Origin: an uncultured Pelagibacteraceae bacterium
GTDB lineage: Bacteria; Pseudomonadota; Alphaproteobacteria; Pelagibacterales; Pelagibacteraceae
Assembly (NCBI GenBank): GCA_902577075.1
Contig: CACGXV010000002.1
Coordinates: forward strand, 140,001 to 204,000
DNA: 64,000 bases
Reading direction: 5' to 3'
In this document: in pieces, positions 55,180 through 64,000 of the stretch
How positions within the stretch are numbered: position 1 is the stretch's first letter
How the letters are laid out: each line of letters starts with the position of its first letter
Translations under genes and position numbers: made by a program
Notes under the pieces: model-generated
Seen by the model: the letters and a program-made list of their open reading frames with translations, nothing else
Told to the model about the DNA's origin: nothing
Database searches by the model: none

Positions 55180-56007
55180 ATGAGTATAGAAAATATTATA
55201 AATGATGCTTGGGAAAATAGAGATCAAGTAAACCCGTCATCTGAACAGTCCCTTAAAGATACAATAAATCAAGTGATCGATGATTTAGATAGTGGTAGAT
55301 CGAGAGTGGCTGAGAAAATAAATGGTGAGTGGGTAACTCATCAACATTTAAAAAAGGCGATCATGTTAAGTTTCAGATTGTATCCTATGGAAAATTTGAA
55401 TGGTCCTTACAGTAGTTGGTATGATAAATCGCATTTACTTAAAGGTAAAACAGCAGGATGGACAAAAGAAGATCATGAAAGAGCTGGTTTTAGAATGGTA
55501 CCTAACTCTCCAGTAAGGAAAGGAAGTTTTGTAGGCAAAAATGCAGTTTTAATGCCATGCTACGTTAATATCGGCGCATATATTGATGAAGGTACAATGA
55601 TTGATACATTTGCAAGAGCAGGAAGCTGCAGCCAAATAGGAAAAAATTGTCATATCTCTGCAGGATCAGGTGTGGGTGGTGTATTAGAACCTGCACAAGC
55701 ACTTCCAACAATTATAGAGGATAATGTTTTTTTGGGTGCAATGTCTGAAGTTGTAGAGGGTGTAATTGTAGGAGAAGGATCGGTTCTAAGTATGGGAATG
55801 TACATTGGACAATCTACAAAAATTGTTAATAGAAAAACTGGTGAAATTACTTATGGAAAAATTCCTCCTTATTCAGTTGTGGTTCCAGGTTCACTTCCAG
55901 ATAAAAATAATTCATCTGCACCCTCACTGTATTGTGCAGTAATAATCAAACAAGTTGATGAGAAAACCAGATCAAAAACTTCTATTAACGATCTCTTGAG
56001 AGAATAA
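55180..56007 (+). CDS. dapD: 2,3,4,5-tetrahydropyridine-2,6-dicarboxylate N-succinyltransferase
   Basis: Succinylates tetrahydrodipicolinate in lysine and meso-diaminopimelate synthesis. The 275-aa protein has an N-terminal helical domain and a left-handed beta-helix of hexapeptide repeats (about 100-215), with [20 protein letters not shown], split as GAYIDEGTM and RAGSCSQIG, typical of DapD. It is followed by dapE, the later step of the same branch, 5 bp away. Confidence 0.97.
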   Translation: MSIENIINDAWENRDQVNPSSEQSLKDTINQVIDDLDSGRSRVAEKINGEWVTHQHLKKAIMLSFRLYPMENLNGPYSSWYDKSHLLKGKTAGWTKEDHERAGFRMVPNSPVRKGSFVGKNAVLMPCYVNIGAYIDEGTMIDTFARAGSCSQIGKNCHISAGSGVGGVLEPAQALPTIIEDNVFLGAMSEVVEGVIVGEGSVLSMGMYIGQSTKIVNRKTGEITYGKIPPYSVVVPGSLPDKNNSSAPSLYCAVIIKQVDEKTRSKTSINDLLRE

Positions 56008-56012
56008 TTTAA

Positions 56013-57170
56013 ATGGCAATTATAAATGAATTACAATTAGCAAAGGAGCTAATTAGATTTCCAACTGTAACTCCTAAAGATGCAGGAGTTATGAAATTTC
56101 TGGAAAGGAAGCTAAAAAAACTTGGGTTTAAAACAAAAATTCTTGAGTTTAAGGAAAAAGGAAGCGAACCAGTCAAAAACCTATATGCAAGATTAGGAAA
56201 TAATGGTTCAAACTTTTGTTATGCAGGACATCTAGATGTTGTCCCTGCTGGAAATTTAAATGATTGGACGGTAAACCCATTTAAGCCATCAATTAAGAAA
56301 GGTCATTTAATTGGTAGAGGAGCAAATGATATGAAAAGCTCAATTGCTGCATTTGTGTCTGCTGTTAGTATTTTTATTCAAAAAAATAGAGGATTTAAGG
56401 GATCTGTAAGTCTTTTGATTACTGGAGACGAGGAAGGTGTTGCTATTAATGGAACTAAAAAAGTTGTTGATTACTTAAAAAAAAGAAAAGAAAAAATAGA
56501 TTTTTGCTTAGTTGGAGAGCCAACAAATCCAAATAAATTAGGAGAAATGATAAAAATTGGGCGAAGAGGAAGCATGACTGGACGATTAAGAATTACCGGT
56601 ATACAAGGGCATGTAGCTTATCCTCATAGAGCAAATAACCCTTCTACAACAATTGTAAAAATACTAAATGAACTTAAAGATATAAAATTTGATAAAGGTA
56701 CAAAAGATTTCCAACCTACAAACCTAGAAATTACAAAGATAAATATAAATAATATGGCTGATAATGTTATTCCTGACATTGCTTATGCTACATTTAATAT
56801 AAGATTTAATAATAAACATACTTCAAATTCAATCAAAAATAAGATCGAAAAGATTTTGAAAAAAGTCTGCAATAAAACTAAATCTAAATATAAAATTGAT
56901 TATGATGTTTCAGGAGAGGCTTTTCTCACAAAGCCAAATCATACGACTTTTATGATACAAAAAATTATAAAAGAAATAACTAAAATAAAACCAAAACTGT
57001 CAACAACTGGGGGTACCTCAGATGCTAGATTTATAAGAAAAATTGCCCCGTGTTTAGAATTTGGCTTAGTTGGAAAAACAATGCATAAAGTTGATGAAGC
57101 AGTTTCATTGACCGATTTGAAAAAATTAAGTTTAATTTATTTAAATATTTTAAAACATTATTTTAAGTGA
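56013..57170 (+). CDS. dapE: Succinyl-diaminopimelate desuccinylase
   Basis: A zinc M20 deacylase that releases LL-diaminopimelate. The 385-aa protein shows the metal motifs AGHLDVVPAG (about 72-81), GANDMKSS near 105, the catalytic Glu pair in TGDEEG near 148, EPTNPN near 184, and the dimerisation domain. The last block GTSDARF near 335 is the DapE signature. The stop overlaps the start of the deacetylase gene. Confidence 0.95.
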   Translation: MAIINELQLAKELIRFPTVTPKDAGVMKFLERKLKKLGFKTKILEFKEKGSEPVKNLYARLGNNGSNFCYAGHLDVVPAGNLNDWTVNPFKPSIKKGHLIGRGANDMKSSIAAFVSAVSIFIQKNRGFKGSVSLLITGDEEGVAINGTKKVVDYLKKRKEKIDFCLVGEPTNPNKLGEMIKIGRRGSMTGRLRITGIQGHVAYPHRANNPSTTIVKILNELKDIKFDKGTKDFQPTNLEITKININNMADNVIPDIAYATFNIRFNNKHTSNSIKNKIEKILKKVCNKTKSKYKIDYDVSGEAFLTKPNHTTFMIQKIIKEITKIKPKLSTTGGTSDARFIRKIAPCLEFGLVGKTMHKVDEAVSLTDLKKLSLIYLNILKHYFK

Positions 57171-58096
57171 AGACTGGCCTTATAATATCAGATACCTATA
57201 AAAATCATAATACTGGAAATGGTCATCCAGAAAAAATTGACAGGGTTACTGCGGTAATTGAGAATTTTAAAAAAATAGATGACAAAAATCTTATATGGAA
57301 AAAATCAGCAAAATTTAATTTATCCCTTATCAATAAAACTCATTCTGAGGATTATGTTAATCAAGTAGAAAAGTCATTTCCTAAAAAAGGTTTAGTATTT
57401 TTAGACGGAGATACAATCATTTCTCCTGGAAGCAAAGATGCAACAAAAGATGCAGTAGGCTCAATAATTTCAGCAATAAATGGAGTAGAAAATAAAGAAT
57501 TTAATAATGCATTTTGTGCTGTCAGACCACCTGGTCACCATGCCGAAAAAAATAAAGCTATGGGATTTTGTATTTATAATAATATAGCTGTTGGTGCTAA
57601 TTATTTAATTGAAAAATATAAATACAATAAAATTGCTATAATTGATTTTGATGTTCACCATGGTAATGGAACACAAGATATTTTCTATGATAACGAAAAA
57701 GTTTTATATATTTCAACTCACCAATATCCATACTACCCGGGTTCAGGGTCGGAAAAAGAAAAGGGAAATTTTGATAATGTTTTAAATATTCCATTAAAAG
57801 CTGGAACAACCTCTGAAGAATATTTAAATGCCTACGAAATCGTTTTAAATAAATTAAAGACATTTAAACCAGAATTTCTATTATTTTCTGCGGGTTTTGA
57901 TGCACATATTGATGATCCTTTAGCACAACTTATGCTAAGTTCAGAAGATTTTTACAAAATTACTAAAAGAACATTAGAGTGTTCAAAGTCTTTTTGTAAG
58001 GGGAGAGTAGTTTCAATTCTTGAAGGAGGCTACGATTTAAGAGCGCTACAAAGCAGTACTAAACGACATGTTGATGCATTAATAGAATTTAATTGA
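57167..58096 (+). CDS. Histone deacetylase superfamily protein (acetylpolyamine/AcuC-like)
   Basis: A 309-aa zinc deacylase fold. The active-site pair is H124-H125 in RPPGHHAE. The metal ligands are D162 and H164 in FDVHHGNGTQ and D245 in SAGFDAH, and the late EGGYDL carries the catalytic tyrosine. All are present, so it should be active on an acetylated amine or lysine; the substrate is unknown. The start is GTG (GTGA overlaps the dapE stop). A SET-domain gene follows 31 bp downstream in the same direction. Confidence 0.93.
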   Translation: MKTGLIISDTYKNHNTGNGHPEKIDRVTAVIENFKKIDDKNLIWKKSAKFNLSLINKTHSEDYVNQVEKSFPKKGLVFLDGDTIISPGSKDATKDAVGSIISAINGVENKEFNNAFCAVRPPGHHAEKNKAMGFCIYNNIAVGANYLIEKYKYNKIAIIDFDVHHGNGTQDIFYDNEKVLYISTHQYPYYPGSGSEKEKGNFDNVLNIPLKAGTTSEEYLNAYEIVLNKLKTFKPEFLLFSAGFDAHIDDPLAQLMLSSEDFYKITKRTLECSKSFCKGRVVSILEGGYDLRALQSSTKRHVDALIEFN

Positions 58097-58127
58097 TTAA
58101 TTTTTTCTAAATAATAAGTAAACAAAT

Positions 58128-58601
58128 ATGAGACCATATAAAATTAAAAAGTCAGATATAGATAAAAAAGGTAAAGGACTTTACGCTACACGGGATATAA
58201 AAGAGGGTGAGAAGATAATAGATTATATTGGAAAATTAATTACAAAGAAACAAACAGAAGAGTCTGATAAATATGATAATAGTAAACCAATATATTTATT
58301 TACTGTAAATAAAAAATATGATCTTGATGGAGACTTTCCGTGGAATACAGCCGGACTAATAAATCATTCTTGTGAAAATAATTGTGATTATGACGGTAAA
58401 GGGCTTAAGATATGGGTTAAAGCAATCAAAGATATTAAAAAAGGTGAGGAACTGACTTGTGACTATGGTTTTGGCTATGATAAAGATTACAAGCAATTTC
58501 CCTGTAAATGTAAATCAAAAAATTGTTGTGGCTATATTGTAAGAGCAGAGTCTAGGTGGAGAATTAACAAAAAATTCGCAATGAGTAATAAAAAAAATTA
58601 G
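58128..58601 (+). CDS. SET-domain protein lysine methyltransferase
   Basis: A 157-aa, single SET domain. It has KGKGLYATRDI (14-24, the GxG SAM loop), NHSCENNC (79-86; canonical NHSCxPN), the ELTCDYGF motif (108-115), and a post-SET CxCx4C zinc motif at C126, C128, C133. All catalytic elements are present, so lysine methylation is likely; the target is unknown. It follows the HDAC-like gene. Its 3' end overlaps truA by 4 bp. Confidence 0.93.
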   Translation: MRPYKIKKSDIDKKGKGLYATRDIKEGEKIIDYIGKLITKKQTEESDKYDNSKPIYLFTVNKKYDLDGDFPWNTAGLINHSCENNCDYDGKGLKIWVKAIKDIKKGEELTCDYGFGYDKDYKQFPCKCKSKNCCGYIVRAESRWRINKKFAMSNKKN

Positions 58602-59338
58602 TATTTTACTTTTACTAAATACAATCCCTCGGCAGGTGCAGGAGGAGCACATAATTTTCTATTCTTTGACTTTATAACTTTCACAAATTTTTTAATAGAC
58701 CATTTTTTTTCTCCAATAAATTTCAAACAACCTACCATCGACCTTACTTGCTGTTTTAAAAATGACTGTGATCTAAATTCAAGTTCAATTTTACCTTTTA
58801 ATTTTTTTATTTTTACAAATTTCATTAATTTAATTGGACTTTTTGCATTACATCCCGAAGCTCTAAATGAAGAAAAATCATGAGTTCCAATTAATTTTTT
58901 TGCTCCCATTTTCATACTTTCAAAATCAAGTTTTTTTATAACAAACCATCCTCGATTATTTTGAATAATAGGCTTGGTTGATTGATTATAAATAACATAC
59001 TTATATACTCTTTCTTTTGCTGAATAACGTGCGTGAAAATTTAAACCTTGTTTTCTAATTTTCAAAATAGCTATTTCGTTTTTATTTAGAAAATAATTAA
59101 TAGAATTTAAAAACTTTTTTAAATTTTTAATTTTATTCATACAGTCAAAATGTGCAGATTGTTCAATAGCATGAACGCCAGCATCTGTTCTTCCAGAACC
59201 AGTAACAATTATTTTTTCATCTAGAAGTTTTGAAATCTTTTTTTGAATTAATCCTTGAATGGTTTTACCTTTTTTTTGAACTTGCCATCCAATAAAAGAG
59301 CTACCGACATACTCAATTAAAATTTGATAACGAAACAT
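58598..59338 (-). CDS. truA: tRNA pseudouridine(38-40) synthase
   Basis: Makes pseudouridine at tRNA positions 38-40. The 246-aa protein has the N-terminal IGWQVQKKGKTIQG and the catalytic Asp in GSGRTDAGVHA (about 47-57), with later FHARYSAKERVYKY and the C-terminal APPAPAEGLYL. It lies 2 bp after fmt, and def-fmt-truA is a translation-related operon. Confidence 0.96.
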   Translation of the reverse strand: MFRYQILIEYVGSSFIGWQVQKKGKTIQGLIQKKISKLLDEKIIVTGSGRTDAGVHAIEQSAHFDCMNKIKNLKKFLNSINYFLNKNEIAILKIRKQGLNFHARYSAKERVYKYVIYNQSTKPIIQNNRGWFVIKKLDFESMKMGAKKLIGTHDFSSFRASGCNAKSPIKLMKFVKIKKLKGKIELEFRSQSFLKQQVRSMVGCLKFIGEKKWSIKKFVKVIKSKNRKLCAPPAPAEGLYLVKVKY

Positions 59339-59340
59339 AT

Positions 59341-60261
59341 CTAATTCAAATTGGTACCCTTCTTAATTTGACTACCTAGCAAAAACTCCCCAGTTTTTTG
59401 GACTTTTTTTCCTTGTCTTTGAATTTCAATAATTTTAATAGAATTTTCACCACAACCAATTTCTAGATTATCCGACAAAACATAGCCTGCTTTTCCAGTA
59501 TTAATTGATAATTCAGCTTTATGGATTTTATATCTTTCTCCTTGAAACTCAAACCATCCACCTGGATTGGGATATAAACCATTTATTTTTCCTATAATCT
59601 TTTTATTATTTTCTTGCCAAATTATTTTTCCTTCTTCTTTTTTGACTTTTTTTGCATATGAAGATTGACTATGATCTTGATCTTTGAATAAAGCTTTATT
59701 TTCTAAAATATTATCAATATTTTCTAAAATCTTTTCAGAAGCTAAATTACTTAATCTTTTAGACAAATCTTCACTATTTTCATTATCTAATATTTTTATT
59801 GGATATTGATTGCAAACTGGACCTGTGTCTAAACCCTCATCCATCTTCATAATTGAAATTCCTGTTAAATTCTCGTTATTCATAATGGCCCTTTGGATTG
59901 GAGCTGCACCGCGTAATTTTGGTAGAAGTGAATAATGGATGTTTATCCATCCAAATTTTGGCAGTGCTAAGATATCTTTTTTTAAAATTTGGCCATATGC
60001 AACAACTATACCTAAATCAATATTTTTACTTTTTAAAAATTTTTTTTCTTCGAGATTATCTAATTTTACTGGAGTTCTAACTGGAATATTTAATATTTCA
60101 GCCATTATATGAACTGGTGATTTATTTAATTTATATCCTCTATTTGATGCAACAGGTGGTTGGGTATATACAATTTCAATATTAAAACCATTTTGATACA
60201 AAGATTTTAATATTTGACCCGAAATACTGGGTGTGCCCATAAAAGCAATTTTTTTGCTCAT
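59341..60261 (-). CDS. fmt: Methionyl-tRNA formyltransferase
   Basis: Formylates initiator Met-tRNA. The 306-aa protein has FMGTPSISG (6-14), the catalytic HYSLLPKLRGAAPIQ near 108-122 (SLLP loop), GLDTGP near 145 and a C-terminal OB-like domain. Its start shares one base with the def stop. Def removes the formyl group later, so the pair act at both ends of the same process. Confidence 0.97.
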   Translation of the reverse strand: MSKKIAFMGTPSISGQILKSLYQNGFNIEIVYTQPPVASNRGYKLNKSPVHIMAEILNIPVRTPVKLDNLEEKKFLKSKNIDLGIVVAYGQILKKDILALPKFGWINIHYSLLPKLRGAAPIQRAIMNNENLTGISIMKMDEGLDTGPVCNQYPIKILDNENSEDLSKRLSNLASEKILENIDNILENKALFKDQDHSQSSYAKKVKKEEGKIIWQENNKKIIGKINGLYPNPGGWFEFQGERYKIHKAELSINTGKAGYVLSDNLEIGCGENSIKIIEIQRQGKKVQKTGEFLLGSQIKKGTNLN

Positions 60262-60782
60262 TAAACAATAATACGATCAGGATTATTTTTTTTTTTTGAT
60301 AATTTTTTGACAATCATTGTTTTTTTTAATTTAGATAAATAATCTATAAAAAGTATTCCTTCAAGATGATCCATTTCATGTTGTATACATGTTGCAAGAA
60401 GTCCATCGGCTTTTAGAATTTTACTTTCTCCGCTATAATCTAAATATTCTACCTCGCAATATTTGGGTCTATCAACTTCAGCAAAATAATTAGGGACGGA
60501 CAAACATCCTTCCTCATATGTCGTTTTTTCTTTGTCTTTATTTTTTATTAATGGATTAACAAAAAACATTGGATTTTTATTTCCATCTTTTGAAATATCC
60601 ATAACTATAATTCTCTTAGGAATTCCTATTTGAATAGCTGCTAAACCAATGCCATTAGCTGCATACATTGTTTTTAACATGTCATCCATTAGTTTTCTTT
60701 CTTCATTGCCAACATGTAGTACAGGTTTTGAAACTTGTCTTAAAATCTTGTTTGGTTCCGTTATAATAGTCTTTATTGTCAT
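60261..60782 (-). CDS. def: Peptide deformylase
   Basis: Removes the formyl group from new proteins. The 173-aa metal enzyme has the three motifs GIGLAAIQIG (45-54), EGCLS (about 91-95) and QHEMDH (about 134-139). It is first of def-fmt-truA and starts 15 bp after the unknown secreted protein gene. Confidence 0.97.
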   Translation of the reverse strand: MTIKTIITEPNKILRQVSKPVLHVGNEERKLMDDMLKTMYAANGIGLAAIQIGIPKRIIVMDISKDGNKNPMFFVNPLIKNKDKEKTTYEEGCLSVPNYFAEVDRPKYCEVEYLDYSGESKILKADGLLATCIQHEMDHLEGILFIDYLSKLKKTMIVKKLSKKKNNPDRIIV

Positions 60783-60797
60783 GATGAATAAAGTATT

Positions 60798-62534
60798 TTA
60801 AACTTTTAATGGAAGAATTTCCAACAATAGTTCATTTCTCAAACTAATTAATTTTGTTCTATTCATAATTTCAACTATAAAATTCAATGAAGTACTATTT
60901 AATTCATCTAGTTCTTTTTCACCAATAATTTCAACTATTTTTAATAATATCATACCTGATTCATTATTATCTATCATTTTATCTAATTCAGGGTTTAAAT
61001 CAGGTTTATATTGAGAGAGTTCATCGATTTCACCTATTTGAATTCCATCTGATCTTAGAGATTGCAACAAAACAATATCTTTATAGTCAAAAGAATAGTT
61101 TTTATCTTTTTTCATCTTTGACAATAAATTGTCTGTCAGTTTTTGGGTTTTGGGTAAGCTTTGCTTGTTCAAAAAATAATTTAACACTTTTGACTGATGA
61201 AAAACTTCATCATTAAACTTAATTTTATTTTTTTTATTTGCTTCGGTTATTAAATTTTTTTGGTAAAAAGAAGAAAATTTTGATGGAATTTCCTCTTTAT
61301 TTATTTTTTTTAATATTTTAGACAACTCATCATCAAATGATTTACTGAAATTTGATTTTTCAAATGAACTATTTAATTTTGATAATAATAAAAGTTTTTT
61401 TTCCACATTATCTGTAAGAAGAAACCTCTGATACAGTAGAGCTCTTCCCTCGTAATCAGGTAAACTTTTGTATGCTTTCTCATGATTAATTAAGTCATCA
61501 ATCTCAAATTGAAATTTTTTGTACAAATTCAATAAATCACTTTCTTCAAAAATACCTTCACTGGTTGCTTTTTCTAAAAACTTTACCTGGTCAATGTCAC
61601 TAAGATTAAAATCATTTAAATTTTTCAGTAAATTCGAGTTTGATAAATATTTCCAAACAAATTCTTTAGAGTCTACTGACGGGTAATATATTAACTTTTT
61701 ATCTGTTTTGTGAGATAAGTGGAAATAAAGAACATTTTCATCAGATAATATATAATCACTATCCTCATATCCCATTAGTACTTCAAACTTTTGAACAAAA
61801 AAATTATCTAAAGTGTTTATCTCGGAGTTAAGATCAAACAATAATTGAGCCTCATTTTTTTTATTCTGAGTAATTAAACAGTATATTTTGTAATAGGTTA
61901 AGTATTCATCTGTTATCATACTTAAACTGTCAACAGCTGCGCATGAATTTTCTATTTTGTTTAATGATAAATAGTAATCGGCTACATGTTTTATAAGTCT
62001 TTCTTTGTCTTTTATTGATGAATTTTTTTGTATGAACTGCTCGACTAAATTATAATCTTTTTTTTTAATTAGATGATCAAGTGTATAACTTTCAAATTCA
62101 TCCAGCGAGAAATTTTGACTTGGAATATAAGAGTTTGTTAATAATGCTACGTCCATTAGTCTTTCAGAGAAACTAGATAGATTTTTTGACTGTATTCTTT
62201 CAAGCTGTTTTTTGATTTCTATTCCATCAGTTTTTGACCACATATCGAGTTTTAAATCGTTGTCATCGGGATCAAATAATCCAGACAACAAAATATTAGA
62301 GCCATCTAAATTTTGCTCTACTAGAATATTTTCATCAGAAAGTTTTACTTTGACACCTTCAAGTTGGTTTACAACACTTGTACTTTCATCATTATTGACT
62401 GATCTATTATTGGAGACCTCTTTTTTCTCTATCTCAGACCAAATCTCTTTTATTTCCTGTGCCTTAGCGAATTGAACTAATAAAATAAAAAATGTAAAAA
62501 TTAAAATCTTACTTAATTGTTTTGAAATTTTCAT
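60798..62534 (-). CDS. Secreted protein of unknown function (helical-repeat rich)
   Basis: About 578 aa with a signal peptide: MKISKQLSKILIF, hydrophobic to about 22, then AKAQE, a likely signal-peptidase site after AKA. The mature part is helical and polar with Leu/Lys-rich repeats and few motifs I know, suggesting TPR-like or other helical repeats. A longer start at 62552 adds six residues before the signal. No domain is recognised. It sits between def and a small membrane protein gene, facing away from aroK. Confidence 0.8.
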   Translation of the reverse strand: MKISKQLSKILIFTFFILLVQFAKAQEIKEIWSEIEKKEVSNNRSVNNDESTSVVNQLEGVKVKLSDENILVEQNLDGSNILLSGLFDPDDNDLKLDMWSKTDGIEIKKQLERIQSKNLSSFSERLMDVALLTNSYIPSQNFSLDEFESYTLDHLIKKKDYNLVEQFIQKNSSIKDKERLIKHVADYYLSLNKIENSCAAVDSLSMITDEYLTYYKIYCLITQNKKNEAQLLFDLNSEINTLDNFFVQKFEVLMGYEDSDYILSDENVLYFHLSHKTDKKLIYYPSVDSKEFVWKYLSNSNLLKNLNDFNLSDIDQVKFLEKATSEGIFEESDLLNLYKKFQFEIDDLINHEKAYKSLPDYEGRALLYQRFLLTDNVEKKLLLLSKLNSSFEKSNFSKSFDDELSKILKKINKEEIPSKFSSFYQKNLITEANKKNKIKFNDEVFHQSKVLNYFLNKQSLPKTQKLTDNLLSKMKKDKNYSFDYKDIVLLQSLRSDGIQIGEIDELSQYKPDLNPELDKMIDNNESGMILLKIVEIIGEKELDELNSTSLNFIVEIMNRTKLISLRNELLLEILPLKV

Positions 62535-62691
62535 TTGGCAAGATTTTTTCAATTTGTTTAACTGGCGCAGGCAAATTAATCTGATTAATTAACATAAAAC
62601 CAAATATAATTATAAAAATGGCTACTAAAATTTTAAAAACTAAACCTAAACCTAAAAATTTGCCTCTACTTGTATTTTTTGTAAATTGCAT
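62509..62691 (-). CDS. Small single-pass membrane protein
   Basis: A 60-aa reading from the ATG at 62691: MQFTKNTSRGKFLGLGLVFK, then a membrane segment (about 19-39) and a short polar tail. It overlaps the secreted protein gene by 26 bp (start 62534). A longer upstream reading on this strand crosses the aroK start and was not used. No family is recognised; coupling to the next gene suggests joint function. Confidence 0.6.
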   Translation of the reverse strand: MQFTKNTSRGKFLGLGLVFKILVAIFIIIFGFMLINQINLPAPVKQIEKILPNENFKTIK

Positions 62692-62746
62692 ATAATTTAA
62701 TAATTTCAAAATAAGACATATTTGTGTTTTTTCAATATAGAAACTC

Positions 62747-63259
62747 ATGAAATCAAAAAAAAACATTGTATTAATTGGGATGATGGGATCTGGGAAATCC
62801 TCTATTGGTAAAATTTTATCAAAAAAATTAAATATCAGTTTTATAGATATTGATCGAAAGATTGAAGAAGTTGAGTCATTAAGCATTTCAGATATTTTTA
62901 GAAAAAATGGAGAAAACTATTTTAGAAAAATTGAAGAAAAAATTTCACTAAAATATCTTAAATCTGAAAATAACGTAATTTCTTTAGGTGGTGGAGGCTT
63001 TATTAATTCATCCATAAGAAAATTGTGTCAAAAATCATGCTTATCTTTTTGGCTTAATTGGAAAAATGAAACAATTATAAAAAGAATATATAAAAGCAAA
63101 AAAAGACCAATGGTGATGAACCTCACTAAAGATAAAATAAATAATTTAATCAAAGAAAGATCAAAGATTTACGAGTTGTCGAACTATAAAATAAATTGTG
63201 ATAAATTAGACAAAGTTCAAATTATAAATAAGATATTAGATATTTATGAAAATAAGTAA
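62747..63259 (+). CDS. aroK: Shikimate kinase
   Basis: Phosphorylates shikimate in the aromatic pathway; aroA, trp and pheA genes elsewhere in the window use its products. The 170-aa P-loop kinase has GMMGSGKSSIG (11-21) with the Walker lysine, the shikimate-binding DIDRKIEE near 37, and GGGGF near 81. It diverges from the small membrane protein gene with 55 bp between starts and overlaps aroB by 14 bp. Confidence 0.96.
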   Translation: MKSKKNIVLIGMMGSGKSSIGKILSKKLNISFIDIDRKIEEVESLSISDIFRKNGENYFRKIEEKISLKYLKSENNVISLGGGGFINSSIRKLCQKSCLSFWLNWKNETIIKRIYKSKKRPMVMNLTKDKINNLIKERSKIYELSNYKINCDKLDKVQIINKILDIYENK

Positions 63260-64000
63260 AATAAATATAAGAACAAATACAAAAAATTACTCAATTCATG
63301 TTGGAAGAAACTTAGTTAACAAAATAGATAAAATTTTAAAAGATAGTAATATAACTTTTGAAAAATGCTTGGTTGTTATAGACAAGAATATTCCAAGGGA
63401 GTTTAAAAAAACGTTATTTGGAAAACTCAAATCTAAAAAAATATTCAAATTTGAATTAGTGCCATCAGAAAAAATTAAAAATAATATAACGATTCAAAAG
63501 ATTCATAAAATTTTATTTGAAAAAACATTTAATAGATCAGATTGTGTTATTTCTTTTGGTGGAGGAATAGTTGGAGATATTGTTGGATTTGCATCAAGCA
63601 CTTATAAAAGAGGTTTAAAATTTATAAATATTCCAACAACTTTACTTTCACAAGTAGACTCATCAATAGGTGGTAAAACTGGTATTAATAATAAATATGG
63701 AAAAAATTTAGTTGGTAGTTTTTATCAACCAGACTTAGTTGTATCAGATATTAATATTTTAAACTCTTTACCTAAAAGAGAAATTATTTGTGGATATGCT
63801 GAAATATTAAAAAGTAGCATCATAGATAGTTATAAAAGTTTTGCATATATAGATAAAAACTTAGAAAAAATTTTAAAATTAAAATCACCTTTTATTGAAA
63901 ACTCAATTTTAAAAACGTGTAATTTAAAGAAAATTGTAGTGGAAAAAGATGTAAATGAGAAAAATTTTAGAAAAGTATTAAATTTGGGTCACACATTTGC
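63246..64000 (+). CDS. aroB: 3-dehydroquinate synthase, cut by the right edge
   Basis: Second step of the shikimate pathway. The visible 251 codons start with MKISKINIRT, overlapping aroK by 14 bp. They show the NAD motif GGGIVGDIVGFASSTYKRG (near 101-119), IPTTLLSQVDSSIGGKTGIN split as IPTTLLSQVDSS and GGKTGIN, and NLGHTF at the edge (a zinc ligand His). The reading is open at 64000, and aroK-aroB is a standard pair. Confidence 0.96.
   Translation, partial: MKISKINIRTNTKNYSIHVGRNLVNKIDKILKDSNITFEKCLVVIDKNIPREFKKTLFGKLKSKKIFKFELVPSEKIKNNITIQKIHKILFEKTFNRSDCVISFGGGIVGDIVGFASSTYKRGLKFINIPTTLLSQVDSSIGGKTGINNKYGKNLVGSFYQPDLVVSDINILNSLPKREIICGYAEILKSSIIDSYKSFAYIDKNLEKILKLKSPFIENSILKTCNLKKIVVEKDVNEKNFRKVLNLGHTF

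Noticed and set aside
62692-62886. N-terminal extension of the 60-aa membrane protein
   Set aside because: It is antisense to the aroK start and not protein-like; an internal ATG fits.

Overview
The window is one stretch of a small, very AT-rich, tightly packed alphaproteobacterial chromosome (about 30% G+C by eye, not computed). The 16S rRNA gene places it in the SAR11 clade (Pelagibacterales): the target sites of four SAR11 FISH probes, as I remember them (SAR11-152R, -441R, -542R and -732R), all read exactly at about 1555-1576, 1279-1300, 1206-1224 and 1010-1033. GcrA, DUF1178, DUF2948, DUF4167, the order murA-DUF2948-hisD-infA and the ffs-dnaX-ybaB-recR cluster agree with an alphaproteobacterium. 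I see no insertion sequence, prophage or CRISPR array.

Layout. 1-1.9 kb: an rRNA operon transcribed leftwards (promoter, leader hairpins, 16S, tRNA-Ile, start of tRNA-Ala; the 23S gene lies off the left edge). 2-10.5 kb: an M23 peptidase, then lysC-ispG-prfA-prmC-DUF4167 leftwards, ubiG, DUF1178 and argJ. 10.5-19 kb: secA facing accA, malate synthase glcB, and the leftward ffs (SRP RNA)-dnaX-ybaB-recR unit. 19-26 kb: pheA-kdsB, a cytochrome c, argD-argF, an ABC-2 permease, gcrA, a SHOCT protein and an NDUFA9-like reductase. 26-38.7 kb: fourteen rightward genes with almost no gaps (rnd, kdsD, lptC, lptB, aroA, cmk, rpsA, ihfB, pyrF, trpF, trpB, trpA, accD, folC). 38.7-50.3 kb: a long leftward block with trxA, a nuclease group (sbcB, an MGME1-like nuclease, rmuC), hisG-hisZ-hisS led by tRNA-His, cspA, tRNA-Phe, infA, hisD, DUF2948, murA, dcd and two tiny basic proteins. 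50.4-58.6 kb: tRNA-Thr, a VTT membrane protein, rpmH-rnpA-yidD-yidC-argB, a HAD nucleotidase, dapD-dapE, then an HDAC-like deacetylase next to a SET-domain protein. 58.6-64 kb: def-fmt-truA leftwards behind an unknown secreted protein, and aroK-aroB (cut by the right edge).

The content is core biosynthesis (arginine, histidine, tryptophan, lysine/DAP, shikimate, pyrimidine, fatty acid, Kdo/LPS), translation and secretion. Convergent genes abut or overlap by a few bases, and no hairpin followed by a U-run was seen.

The most unusual points are: (1) a tRNA-His / hisS / hisZ / hisG unit in which tRNA-His looks like the G-1-less A73 type, its 3' end lies 4 nt before the hisS start codon, HisRS has GGAYA where GGRYD is expected, and hisZ carries a one-base frameshift in a homopolymer; (2) several enzymes of the 26-38 kb operon with altered textbook motifs (Cmk P-loop lysine to Ala, FolC P-loop, TrpB catalytic Glu to Asp, AccD zinc knuckle), plus AccA with a C-terminal hydrophobic tail; (3) a palindrome inside the predicted glcB promoter where a glycine riboswitch might have been expected; (4) a possible structured RNA before sbcB and a large perfect hairpin after cspA; (5) the HDAC-SET pair.
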